Shown here one piece after another: positions 10,940 to 22,412 of a DNA stretch of 64,000 nucleotides (position 1 is the stretch's first letter; each line of letters opens with the position of its first letter). The position numbers and the translations under genes are program-made. The DNA comes from Artocarpus heterophyllus (Eukaryota > Streptophyta > Magnoliopsida > Rosales > Moraceae), in contig CM046341.1 of NCBI GenBank assembly GCA_025403435.1, positions 5,651,462-5,715,461 on the forward strand. The letters run 5' to 3'. The notes under the pieces are model-generated. The model did not search any database, was not told the DNA's origin, and saw only the letters and a list, made by a program, of their open reading frames with translations.

Positions 10940-12765
10940 GTGCGGTGGGTATATTGGAACAATGTTAGTGATGTAATGTCAAGCAACACACATTAGTTTT
11001 GTAATACGAGACCCAACAATTTTGAGCAATGCTATAAAGTACTCGTGATGTTAAGTATCATCTATTAATAAAAGATGAGTCAGTAGTGTAAGATTAATTA
11101 ATGGGGCTCACTTTTACTAGTAATATTGTTTAATACATGTGATACTGCAAAACATTTTTCCAAGAAATGCGATTCACTTTTTATTTAAAGTGTATTTAAA
11201 AACATAAGTTGGTTGGAAAAATGCTCACTTTTTATTTAGTCTATTTAGAAACATAAGTTGGTTTGGTTTGAACCGAAAACACAAAAATTTTATAGGATAT
11301 TTAGCTTAAATGAAATTTTTTAATTTGAATCCTTATTCTCGAATGGCCTCTTGGTGGGTCAAACTGCACCTATGGATTATGCAAAATACTCTTTAAAATT
11401 CTTAATTTGGCATCTAGGATGTAGCGTGTTTGGCTTTAAAGGAAAAATGTTAGGAATTACATACTATAAGATTAATAATTGTTTTATTTTCTATTGGTTG
11501 TCATGCTTAACACCAACCAATATCCATATTTTATATTTTTTAATATTGTGAATATTGAGATTTTGTTAGATTTATTAGTAAATTAAAAAAAAATTCACTA
11601 TCTATTCAAATAAAAATTTTAATTTTATTTTCTATTTAGATTAATACTTTAACTGTATATTCATACAACAATTTAAATATTCTAAATCAATACAATTCGG
11701 AGAATGGGCCTAAGTATTTTTTGGTCTTATCTTACTAATTATTAATTTCTGTACTGCCGCGTGGCTTATATCTAAACTAGCTGATGTTAATCCCAGGTAC
11801 ATCCCTGTTCGTATTTTCTTTTTCAATCCAAGTGTTAGAAAATAAAACAGTTGTTTGGAAACTAGGACATCGAGCTATTTTTGTCTTAGAAAATCATTTG
11901 GAAAATGGCGAAACTTGTAGGGACACTTCTATTAGCATTAGCCACGAGAATAACATGATAAAAAAAATAGCCATTGCAGGATAAAACAAGAAAAAGGAAT
12001 TTTCATAAATTTCATCCTTCAAACTCAATTTCTATTCCATAAAAAAAAAAAAAAAAAAAAAAAAACTTGCTTTTTATAAATGTCATGCTTGTTTAAGTGT
12101 GACACAATTTAAACAAGTGTTATAAATAATAATATGGTACAATTTTTTAAGTATGACATGAATAAACATATTTTTAAAAAAAAATATATAGCATAAAATC
12201 TAATTTTCTTAATAAAAACCAATTTAGTGGGTAAGGTTCCACTCTTCATTATAAAGAACAAAAGAGGAAAAAAAGTTAACGATTGCCCACATTAAAAGTT
12301 TCAATTGTTTTTTTACTACTGATAAAAATTGTCATTTTTAATTGTTAGATAAATTTTTTAACGGTCTAATTTATACACGTTCATGTTAAAAATTTATAAT
12401 CAATGTCCAATTTTTCACATTATAAACTATATTATTGAAAAGCCAATATAATATTATAAGTATTAAAATAACAATATCTGTCTATAGTGAAAAATAAAGT
12501 AAAATTAAAGGCAAAATTTTAACTAGCTAATTTCATAAATTAAAACTTAGGAAAAAAATTAAAACTTTAATTAGAGCTTAACATATAAAAGTTTTATGTT
12601 GGAGTATACTTTTACTTACGACATAAAAATTAAAGCTTTGGCGGTGAAACTTAAGACACTCACTTCCAACGGCAAAGTGGAACCCAACCCGAAAAAATTT
12701 AACGGTCAAGATGAATTATAAGACATGCTGCACGGGACTCTGTGACCTTCCAAGTTAGGAGCGCG
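10940..12765. other. AT-rich intergenic stretch
   Basis: No gene seen. It holds a 20+ base A run at 12041-12065. The short, AT-rich open frames lack codon structure. Confidence 0.6.
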
Positions 12766-12769
12766 CACA

Positions 12770-12836
12770 TTCTAGACATTCCAGAAACCGACCGTTTCTT
12801 TTGTGTGTTCTCAGGAACTCTAGGAAGCTCTAGAAC
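12770..12836 (+). promoter_or_regulatory. Heat-shock-element-like cluster of the HSP70-8 gene
   Basis: A perfect TTCnnGAA core (TTCCAGAA, 12779-12786) is preceded by TTCTAGA (12770-12776). A second cluster has GAA triplets at 12815, 12824 and 12833 next to TTC at 12808 and TCTAGAAC at 12829. A TATA-like TATAAT lies at 12863-12868. Heat shock factors are known to bind alternating GAA/TTC units; binding here is inferred. Confidence 0.65.
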
Positions 12837-12894
12837 TTAAAAACAAAACCCAACATTTGTATTATAATGTTCTTCTCCAAAGCCTCGTTTTCCT

Positions 12895-13663
12895 CCAACT
12901 GTTCTTTACAGATTCTCTGCTTCTATACTTTGATCGTTTGATCTTCTTCTTCAACATCCCTTAACCGTTCTTCTCTGTTTTCTGTCACTCAAACAGTAAG
13001 TACTTTTCTTTTCTATCTTCTCCTTAAAATAACTGCGTAGATTAGAATAAAGAAACATTCCGACTAAACGTTTCTGGAAATGGGTTTCCTCTGTTTTTAT
13101 ATCTTATTATTCTCCTGGCCTTTTTTTTCTTTTGAGGAATTATTTTGTAATATGTTGCATTTTCAGATATACTTGTGAATTGTGGTAGTCTTGTTCGTGA
13201 AAAAATGATAGAACTAAACTGACCGTGTAGGATGGTTAATTTTTATTTTATTTTATTTTTCATTTTTGCTTGCGCAAGAAACTAACATCCTTTTAGAAGC
13301 TAACTTTACTGTGAAGTTTTTTTTTCTCCCAATTTAGGATGAAGATTTTTGATAATTAGATGTGCAATAAATTACACCTTTCATGTGTTTGTTTAAAGAC
13401 CTCTGTGAGAATGCCTTGAGTACTAAAAGCATTGTTTTAGTGTTATTTTTTCTCCTTGATGTTTTGGGACTCCTTACAGGTTCAAGGTAAGATTTTTCTC
13501 TTATGACTAAAATTATGAATAATCTCCATGGATATAAAAAAGTTTTGAAAGAAGAATGAATATTTCATCAGGGTTGAGTTTGTTTCTTTTGTGTTATGTT
13601 ATGGATGCTATTTTGTTAGATTGATATGTTTCTTCGTAATTCTCTTGTTGATGGTACACAGGA
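12895..13663 (+). other. 5'UTR exon and 5'UTR intron of the HSP70-8 gene (inferred)
   Basis: About 30 bp after the TATA-like box, a pyrimidine-rich leader runs to a good donor (AAACA|GTAAGTAC, intron from 12996). The acceptor TACACAG ends at 13661, two bases before the start codon. The 666-bp intron is T-rich and has no coding frame. The transcription start is a guess from the TATA distance. Confidence 0.6.
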
Positions 13664-15385
13664 ATGGCTGAACAAGCATACACTGTGGCTTCTGACGCTG
13701 AGAACACAGGGGAGGAAAATCCTTCATCGACATTCCCGGAAATTGCTATTGGGATCGACATCGGCACTTTGCAGTGCAGCGTTGCAGTCTGGAATGGCTC
13801 CCAAGTTGAGCTCCTCAGAAACACAAGAAACCAGAAGATGATGAGGTCATATGTCACATTCAAAGACGACACCCCTTCAGGGGGAGTCAGCAACCAGCTC
13901 TCCCACGAGCATGAAATGCTCTCCGGAGCCGCCATCTTCAACATGAAGCGCTTAATAGGCAGAGTTGACACCGATCCTGTGGTTCACGCGAGTAAAAGCC
14001 TTCCCTTTTTGGTGCAAACACTGGACATCGGTGTCCGTCCTTTGATTGCGGCTTTGGTGAACAATGCCTGGAGATCCTTTACCCCAGAAGAAGTTCTGGC
14101 GATATTCTTGGTTGAATTGAGAGCAATGGCCGAACTCCAGCTTAAGCGGCCTGTAAGAAATGTTGTTCTGACAATCCCCGTTTCCTTCAGCCGGTTTCAA
14201 CTGACTCGCGTAGAACGAGCTTGCGCAATGGCTGGCCTTCATGTCCTGAGACTCATGCCTGAACCAACCGCTGTGGCGTTGCTATATGCGCAGCAGCAGC
14301 AACAGACTGCGCACGAGAACTTGGGCAGTGGGAGTGAGAAGATTGCCCTCATCTTCAGCATGGGTGCAGGGTATTTGGACGTGGCGGTGACCGCCACAGC
14401 CGGAGGAGTTTCCCAGATAAGAGCCGTATCTGGAGGTGCCATTGGTGGGGAAGACTTGCTTCAGAACATGATGCATTATCTGTTGCCTAATCAAGATGCA
14501 CTTTTCTCGAGCCATGGGATTAATGAGATCAAGGCGATGGGGTTGCTCCGTGTCGCAACTCAGGAAGCAATCCACAAGCTTTCGACACAGACGACCGTCC
14601 AAATTGATCTCGACTTGGGAAATGGCAAGAAAATCAACAAGCTCTTGCATAGACAGGAGTTTGAGGAAGTGAACAGAAAGGTGTTTGAGAAATGCGAGAG
14701 CCTAATAACTCAATGCCTCCATGATGCCAAGGTAGAAATTGAGGATGTGAATGACGTCATAGTTGTGGGCGGGTGTTCCTACATTCCGAAGGTGAGAGAC
14801 CTCGTTGTGAGCGCCTGCAAGAGAAAAGAGCTTTACAAAGGGATGAACCCTTTGGAAGCTGCGGTTTGTGGGGCTGCACTTGAAGGAGCTGTCGCCTCGG
14901 GTATAAGTGACCCCTTTGGGAATCTAGATCTGCTTACTATTCAAGTCGCACCTCTAGCCATAGGAATCCGCGCCGACGGAGGCAACTTCATTCCCATCAT
15001 AGCGAGGAACACCACAATGCCAGCGAGGAAGGAGATGACTTTCACAACTGCTCATGACAACCAGACCGAGGCACTGATAGTCGTCTACGAAGGCGAAGGG
15101 GGGAAGAAGGTGGAGGAGAATCACTTGCTGGGGCATTTCAAGATAGTGGGGATCCCGCCTGCGCCGAAAGGAGCGCCGGAGGTCAGCGTGTGCATGGACA
15201 TCGACGCCTCGAACGTGCTGCGGGTTTTTGCAAGGGTTGTGCAGCTGGGGTCTTACCAACCGGCAATGCCTTTCATGGAAGTCAGGATGCCTACAGTTGA
15301 TGATGGTCATGGATGGTATGCTGAAGCTTTGAACAGAACTTATGGTTCTACTTTGGATTTGGTTACTGTTCCAAAGAAAATATAA
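13664..15385 (+). CDS. HSP70-8: HSP70-family protein, HSP70-8 / HSP70T-2 type
   Basis: A single coding exon of 573 aa. Residues 26-400 form an HSP70 nucleotide-binding domain: phosphate-1 loop IGIDIGT (residues 29-35), the VVLTIPVSFSRFQ region, and an adenosine-side motif VVGGCSYIPKVRDLV. The phosphate-2 loop, usually DLGGGT in chaperones, reads FSMGAGYLDVAV, so ATP handling is probably atypical. The C-terminal part is a short substrate-binding-like domain (GIPPAPKGAPEVSVCMDID) without the helical lid or an EEVD tail, making it shorter than the usual 640-650 aa. The full sequence agrees with the plant HSP70T-2/HSP70-8 class (Arabidopsis At2g32120 type) as I know it, including the MAE.AYTVASD..NTGEE start. 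No localisation signal is seen, so it is probably cytosolic. AT-rich 3' sequence with AATAAT and AATAAAA-like signals follows at 15520-15555. Confidence 0.95.
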   Translation: MAEQAYTVASDAENTGEENPSSTFPEIAIGIDIGTLQCSVAVWNGSQVELLRNTRNQKMMRSYVTFKDDTPSGGVSNQLSHEHEMLSGAAIFNMKRLIGRVDTDPVVHASKSLPFLVQTLDIGVRPLIAALVNNAWRSFTPEEVLAIFLVELRAMAELQLKRPVRNVVLTIPVSFSRFQLTRVERACAMAGLHVLRLMPEPTAVALLYAQQQQQTAHENLGSGSEKIALIFSMGAGYLDVAVTATAGGVSQIRAVSGGAIGGEDLLQNMMHYLLPNQDALFSSHGINEIKAMGLLRVATQEAIHKLSTQTTVQIDLDLGNGKKINKLLHRQEFEEVNRKVFEKCESLITQCLHDAKVEIEDVNDVIVVGGCSYIPKVRDLVVSACKRKELYKGMNPLEAAVCGAALEGAVASGISDPFGNLDLLTIQVAPLAIGIRADGGNFIPIIARNTTMPARKEMTFTTAHDNQTEALIVVYEGEGGKKVEENHLLGHFKIVGIPPAPKGAPEVSVCMDIDASNVLRVFARVVQLGSYQPAMPFMEVRMPTVDDGHGWYAEALNRTYGSTLDLVTVPKKI

Positions 15386-15559
15386 TAGCTTTTTTAGCAT
15401 ATATATTCATAGAATCAATTTCATGTTGTAACAGAATGTCAGCAAAAAAAGAAAGATGTTGTAACAGAATGTGAGGATGTTACTGCTGTGTATATTTATC
15501 GAGTGTGTACTTGGTGTGATAGAATAATGGTTGGAATAATGAAAAATAAAAAAATGTAG

Positions 15560-18500
15560 CTCAAGTTTTATTGTTTCAAAGTCCTCTTTTTTTGGGTGGA
15601 TTATGAATAAATTATTTTTCCTACGAAACAACAAGTGTTATCTTGTCGTTTGCCTCCCTGGACATCATTTTGAGAGGCAAATTTTTAAATTTACTTTCAA
15701 GTGCTAGAGCACTCGTCTTAGCTATTATTTTGTCAGGGTCGTTATTATTTTGTTATTGAGAAGGTGCATGTTTTATATTTAATTAAAATCACTAGAAAAT
15801 GAAAGAAAAAATATATACAAAACAGATAGAGTTTAATAAGGTATTTCCGTCACACCCTACCACTTAGAAAAGTTGAAAGATTAAAAAAAAAATTGTCTAT
15901 ATATATATATATATTACTGAAAAAAAATCTAAATTTTGTTACTGATAATAAGGTATATAAAACTAGAATTATCAACTTTTTTTACCGGATTGTTGCAAAA
16001 AATGCATCCATAGTCTAAAATGAATGGGTAATAAAGAAGAAATTAACTTCAATAGAAAGAAAAATTAGATCAAATTTTTATTTTATAGTATTGGAGTTTG
16101 TGTAGATTTTTTTATTTTTTTTCCGGAAAAAAAACCAAACATGTCTAGAAAAACGACCATATTTACGAAACGACAACATCTTGTGAAAACGACAATACAT
16201 TAATAAAACTGCAATAAATAAGTAAACAACGCTATTTGCAAAAGAGTGTTGAAAAGAACGAGAGCATCTGGATTTTAATTTGTCTTAAGCTAGTAGTAGG
16301 AACAATTCATGAGAACTGTTTTTACTGTAACATGTAACATGTAAGAGCTTTTGTTGTAGTAATTTTTTTTTTACTGTAATATATAAAAATTTTATACTGT
16401 TTATAACTAAATTTAAGGTGAGAACCATTCTTAGTCAGACAGGGTTAAAAACTTGTTCTAGTTCACCAACATTCTTTCAAACAACAAACGAAATGACATC
16501 TTGAAACGACAAGAGTTGTAAAGGTCGCTTCATCGTAGAAAACCGACAACATAGAAATAAAACTACAATATTTTAGTAAACGACACCATAATGAAACGAC
16601 AATAACTTAAACATCTTAAAAACCAGGAGATTTCTAAGTTGTAAATCATTAAAAAAAACATCTTAAAAAACCTTGGGAAAAAAGAAGGAAAAACCTTAAA
16701 ATGCCACAAAAAATTAAGAAAAGGAGAGTAATATTTTAATCGACCACCCCCCTGAAAACGACATCAGAATGAATTTAAACAGGATCATAAGTCAAAACAG
16801 GCAGGAGTAGCGGGGGGGTGGGGGAGAACAAGAACACGCTTTTGTGTACAAACTGAAAGCATCGAAGAAAAACCACGTAAGAAAAAAAAAACAAAAATCT
16901 AAAGATAATTGGAAAAGTAAGGGGAAAAAAATCATACAAATGCAACAGCAGTTAAAAAACGACAAGCAAATATGATACCCCATAACATGAGAAGTATTAG
17001 AACAAAGTCAAACTTAATCACGATTAAAAAAAAGGACTAATTGTATAATTATTCTTTATAGTTTTAACTATTTTTTAATTTGTCTTTTTTGTTTTAAAAG
17101 ACTATCAAGGTATTCTTTAAGTTATAAAAATTTATTTCAATTTCATTTTGACAAATAGAAACATTAGGTGAAACGTCATAATTAAACTTAAACGGTTAAA
17201 GAAAAATATTTTATAGTTTTGAGAACACAAAAACCCTAGAATAAGACATCAAATTTCATGAAAGAACTTGGGTTTTTATCTAAAATTTTAAAATATTTTT
17301 CAAAAAATATATTTTAAAAAGAAATTCGATTTCCCTTGCTCTTTTTGTTGACAAAGTTTATGAAGGATGAAGTTTAAACAACATTTTTTAAATTTAAAAA
17401 ATATCTTTATAATTTTAAAAATAAATAAATTTAAAAATAATTAAAAATAAGAGATATAATTATGTAATTAAAAAAAAAAAAAAGTAAAACTTGGCAAGTT
17501 CTCTACAAGTGTCTGTTTCTGTTGTGGTGGGTAGTTCTTGTGTATAATGACCACGCTTTTTTTGCACGCCCTTTCGTTCTACAGAAATCTGTAATAAAAT
17601 TGTGTCGCATCGCAGGCATATTGACGGGAAAAATAGTACAATTTCCATTATATTTTTCTGTCTTACACTAATGTACAGTTTCTGTATACAAGTCCCCTTT
17701 ATGACTGATAAAAGGTAAAGGCAGCTTTCTTCTGTTGATGTACACAGTTCAGCTACACCGCATAGAGTAACATGGAAGGAGCCCCAAAAAAAAAAAAATC
17801 ATGTGGTTCGTAAGGCTGTTAGTACTGATCGTGTGTTTTGTCCCTTACTATATGAATAAAATGTATTTAAGAAAGTAATTAGGTTTAAAAGTTAAAAATA
17901 ATTTATTATAATATGTAAAAATTTTATATTATAATTTATTTTTATTTTATATTATAATAATTAAAACTATATAATTAAAATAACGTTATCAAATACATTG
18001 CTGAGTAACACTGATTCAAAATTGTCTTGAGGTTCAAAAATGGACTGCACAAACAGCATTCTCATCTTATTGCCAAAACTCATTCCACTCATCCCAGTTG
18101 TTGTAAATAAAATAGTACTTCCTCATATGTCTAGCTACTGAATTTTTTTTTTTTGTTGGTGAAATTTTGATTCAAGAAAGTGCTAAAAAATAATTTGTAG
18201 CCCTGTGGTTCAATAACAAGGGCTATGCTCCTTAAGTAATCAAAGAGATCCTTATCTTTGTATATCATATACATAAATACGGACATAACAGGAACACATA
18301 AATCGTTAATAGAGCATATAGAAGCATTTTGCATAAACTTTAATGAGTTTTCAAAAAAAATTGAAAATTGATATTTTGTGAAGCATTTTTAAATGCGTCT
18401 AAATAAAGCTCTTTTTTTTTTTTTTAAATCGCGGCACTAAAGATACTACAAATACCCTTTAAGCTAAATTCAATTTTTAACCAATGTGGAGAAAAATGAT
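15560..18500. other. Gene-free AT-rich intergenic DNA
   Basis: No supported gene. The stretch has many A/T runs, a CCCCCC/GGGGGG-bearing patch near 16745-16825, repeated 'AACGACAA'-type phrases between 16140 and 16610, and one MITE A copy. A very AT-rich stretch at 17867-17995 may be a decayed MITE A copy. Confidence 0.55.
16300..16430 (+). mobile_element. MITE family A, decayed copy 2
   Basis: The core TGTAACATGTAAGAGCTTTT, a TTTTACTGTAATAT repeat, then TATACTGTTTATAACTAAAT. The order matches other copies; the terminal repeats are not clear. Confidence 0.55.
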
Positions 18501-18529
18501 TAGCATGGTTACTATTTTGTGTGTGATCT

Positions 18530-19200
18530 TGACGGCTAAAGCCCAAGGGCGAGATCAAAGAAGAAGCCTAACTTAGCCTATTAACCTCAAGAGCTAAAGG
18601 TCGAGACAACCAGCTAGTCGACCTTAAAACGAGGAGGAACATTGTGTTCTCCTCCTTTTATCATTTGTCTATTGCTCCAAAAGCAATAACACAAGAGTAG
18701 GTAAAACCAACAGTCGAGGTAGTGCATATGAGTTCAAGGCTACTAGCACGAAACTCAATATATTCTTCATATGTGCAAAGAAACCATACCCAAAAGGAAT
18801 GGGCTGACACAGGGCACGAAGATTCTCTTCTTATTAGTAATATTTTAATCATTGTTATTTAAATAATAGCAAAACTAAACTGAATAAAAGAGGAGGGGGA
18901 AGACCAAAACAGAGTCTCTCTCTCTCTCTTTTCCGGTTCTAACTTCATTCCCTTCTATTCTCGTGATAGTATTGTGTAAACTCCCTAAATAAAAAAACAC
19001 AGTGGACATAGCTCATTTATGAGTGAACCATTATAAAATCCATGTGTCCAATGATATCAATATCTTTTTCATCACATTTTCTCGTGGGAACTGTGAGTGA
19101 TTGGTGAGGATTATTGTTGATCACTTTCCACCATCAACGACTATCTTTTGAATTTTTCTCTTAGAGAACTATAATTTTTCTTTTATTAAATTGTAAATAT
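18530..19200 (+). mobile_element. Possible decayed Ty1/copia LTR
   Basis: The phrase CAGTGGACATAGCTCA...GTGAACCATTATAAAATC, then CATGTGTCC (about 18999-19050), is reminiscent of the conserved block found near the end of many plant copia LTRs. It is preceded by a CT-rich tract (18915-18935). Borders and duplications were not found, so the extent is approximate. Confidence 0.35.
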
Positions 19201-19391
19201 GTTTTCTAACAAACAAACGTTGACGTTGAAGGTGATTTCTTTTTTTTTTTTTTTGTGATTAGAAAAATAATCCCAGCATTTTTGAAAACACAAATTAAAT
19301 TCTTGCATTTTGATCATACACAAGAAGAGAAATTTTGACATTATTCTATAGAAAATAACACTTTTGTGCTTTATAATATATATATGGTTGT

Positions 19392-19570
19392 TAGGGTGTT
19401 TAGAAGAGTAGTTTAAACCGATTAATTTGAGTTTGAAAACTGTAGCATGTAAGAACTTTACACTGTCATTTTTTACTATAACATGTAAGAGCTTTACACT
19501 GTAACATGTGAGAGCTTTACACTATTTATAATTTAAACTATTGATTTAAACTATTTTTTTAAATACCCTA
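19392..19570 (+). mobile_element. MITE family A, copy 3 (best-bounded copy)
   Basis: It starts TAGGGTGTTTAGAA and ends with TTTAAATACCCTA, an imperfect terminal inverted repeat. Inside, the core GTAGCATGTAAGAACTTTAC recurs as ATAACATGTAAGAGCTTTAC and GTAACATGTGAGAGCTTTAC. Length 179 bp, no coding frame. Confidence 0.75.
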
Positions 19571-21248
19571 TATAACTACAATTAATAGTGATCATAAAAA
19601 TTAGCTAAAACCATTGAACAAAAGACCCAAAAAATATATATATAAAGTTGCACAAACTCATTAATACTAACCAAAATAATAATAATTCACCAATAAAAAA
19701 AAAGCAAAATATAGCTAGTAATAAAAATAATGATTCATATGATTCAGAGATAGGACATCTCTTGCCTTAGCTAATCACTACATTTGTCTACTTCCTTCTG
19801 AAATCAATCACAGAGGACCAAATGAACGGGACAGAAACTCAAAGCCAACAAATAATAAAACTCCAAACCTAAAAAGTGGCACTGCCCACAAAATGTACAA
19901 ACTTGTACAGCTTTCATGAAAAAATAAAATAAAATAAAATACAAGCTAAAATAGAAAAAAGGCTTAAATTAAGGACTATTGTGGCTAGAAATGAGCCCCA
20001 AACTGAATTGGACTCAAATCTCCAAGTGTGTCTTACGTCACCCTCGAAGAAACAGAACCTAGATGCCCAAACGACAACTTGGTAAACGACAAAAACCGCA
20101 TTCCTTAATTCAAATCATGTATAAAATAACGTATTTTTGTAGTTTTGTAACTATACATACATGTATATACGAGATTGTACTTTGTAGTATTAATTTCAGG
20201 ATTCCAGTTCCCAAAGTCCACTTCTCACTCTTTTCCACTCAAATACATTTGACCAAACGGCCCAATATATACTTCTGAATCTAGTGGAGCTCTTCTAATC
20301 TGACTGGTAGTTTGGTCTCACCCGTAGATTATGGTTTTTTTTATCACTTATTTTTTTAATAATTTAATCTGTGACTGTTCATGTTTAAAATTAACAACAC
20401 TAACAATACGTGACACATAACTAGTTATAGATTAAACCCTAAACAGTTCGATTAAAATAACATGGCCCAATGGTAGGTCACTTGTTCCATGATTTTGCCC
20501 CATATCCCTGCAAAATGTGTACATCAGATTTATGTTATACGTTTTGACTTCTCAAACAACAAATCCTGCACATATACCAACTCTCTGCCATCGTTGAAAC
20601 CAAAACACATTTAAAATAAAATAATGGTAATTAAGTAAACCAACTCGTACAAGAACAACATTACAAAACTTGTAAGTTTTTCAAACTGCGTCATCTTATT
20701 ATAAACTATCTTAAGTCCAAACAAATACGTCCAAAAGATTCCAACAATGTTTAAGTGTGAAATAAATGAGCCAAATGATGGTAAAGAAACCAAAAAAAAA
20801 AAACTCTTCTTCACAATATGAACACAAAAAAACATATGTTTGTATGTGAACTTAGAATTGAAAAAGAAAAAAAAAAGATACATTTTTTTTCCCTCTCGCT
20901 TCTCTTTTCAACGCTTTGTCTTTGCTGGGGCAAAATTTCTTTTGATTTCCGACCCATATCATTTCCAATGCAAAATGTTCACCGTTTCGACCACGCTATC
21001 TTGTTCCCAAGCTTCTTTCTTTTCTCTTTTTCCACCAACAAAATTTGTTGGTCTAGACAATAAACGCACACCAAGAATTGAATTGAGAAAAAATAATAAA
21101 ACAATTATTAGCATTAATAAGCATTAATATCATGGCCATGGACTTTAAGACTTTGAACACCCTTGTTAAATTAATAATATATGTACTTATTTTCTCTCTC
21201 TCTTTTTTAATACTTTTTTTTTTTTTTCACTTTCTTAGAAATTTTAGA
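19571..21248. other. Intergenic DNA downstream of the SEC14-like gene
   Basis: No supported gene. AT-rich with A runs. The part nearest 21248 is expected to be 3'UTR of the minus-strand SEC14-like gene. Confidence 0.5.
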
Positions 21249-22371
21249 TCAGAACCGTTCGGAGACGGACACGTGGCGTCTCCTGAGGTGGGGAGATACG
21301 ATGGAAATGAGCCCACCAAGTGGGGGCCGCATCTTTGACCTGTAAACCATCTCATCGTACGGCCTCCGGTAGAACTTCAAGAACGGAAGGAACGACTCCC
21401 GGCACCTCTCCGTCCTGCTGATGTGGCACTCCCGGCGGAAGAACAGCGCCGGCGACTGGAGGAACGACGGTCGTGGGGTCCGCGCGTGAGGGGTGGAGTT
21501 GCCGGCGAGGGAGCTTTGCCGCTCCGGTAACGGCGTCAACGGGAAGAGGCTCCGTTTAGAGATGCCGCCGAGCGGAGTCCTCGCCGCCGGTGAGGCGAAG
21601 GAGAGGGAGCGGGCATTGAGGGGGGAGATGAGGGCGGGACCCAGCATTGGGGTGACGTGGCCGGAGGCGGTGGGGCCCGCCCTGGAGGCTGACGTGTCGG
21701 TGAGGCTGAGGTACCAGGGCTTGAGGGAGTCGAAGTGGTGGGAGGAGACGGTGAAGGAGAAGCGGGACGAAGCACACGACCCCACTTTTGATGTCGTTTT
21801 GATAGACGATGCGTCGTATCGGAGGGAAGAGCATGCTCGGGGGTATGACGAGAAGTCGTTAAAGTCCAAGGATTCCTCGAAGTCAAGCGACGACACCACG
21901 CTCGTTGTCGTTGATAACTCCACAAACGGTTTAACACCCTGCCAAATAAAATACAGAAAAATTACACACGCATAAAGTAGTACAAAATCATAAGTATTAT
22001 TAATAAATAAAAAGGGTTTTTTTTTTCTTGGGAAATTTTATGGTAATTATTATTGATATTACCAAAAAAGATTCAAGACGCATAGTATTGTACCAAATCA
22101 GGGTAAAATGGGTTTTTTCTTCTTTTTTCTTTTGGTCTAAAATGAGGGCAAACATTTAACACTCTGCCCACAAAAAGGGGAAAAAAAGGATTAAACAAAC
22201 ACGCCTAGAATAGTACTAAATTATGGTAAAAATATTCTAATAAAACAAGGGAAATTTTGGGTTTCTTTTTTTGGAAATTTGTAGTAATTGTTATCAATAT
22301 TACCCAAAAAAAAAAAGAATGTAACACTCATAGTATAGAACTAAATCAAGGTAAAAATGGGTTTTTTTTTT

Positions 22372-22412
<41 letters not shown>

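Noticed and set aside
13952..15400. Several minus-strand frames of 67-148 aa within the HSP70 gene
   Set aside because: Antisense shadows of a well-supported 573-aa coding exon.
21493..21975. A 160-aa plus-strand frame overlapping the SEC14-like gene
   Set aside because: It is antisense to the long last exon and arises from its GC-rich codon use. The minus-strand reading joins with six further exons in frame.
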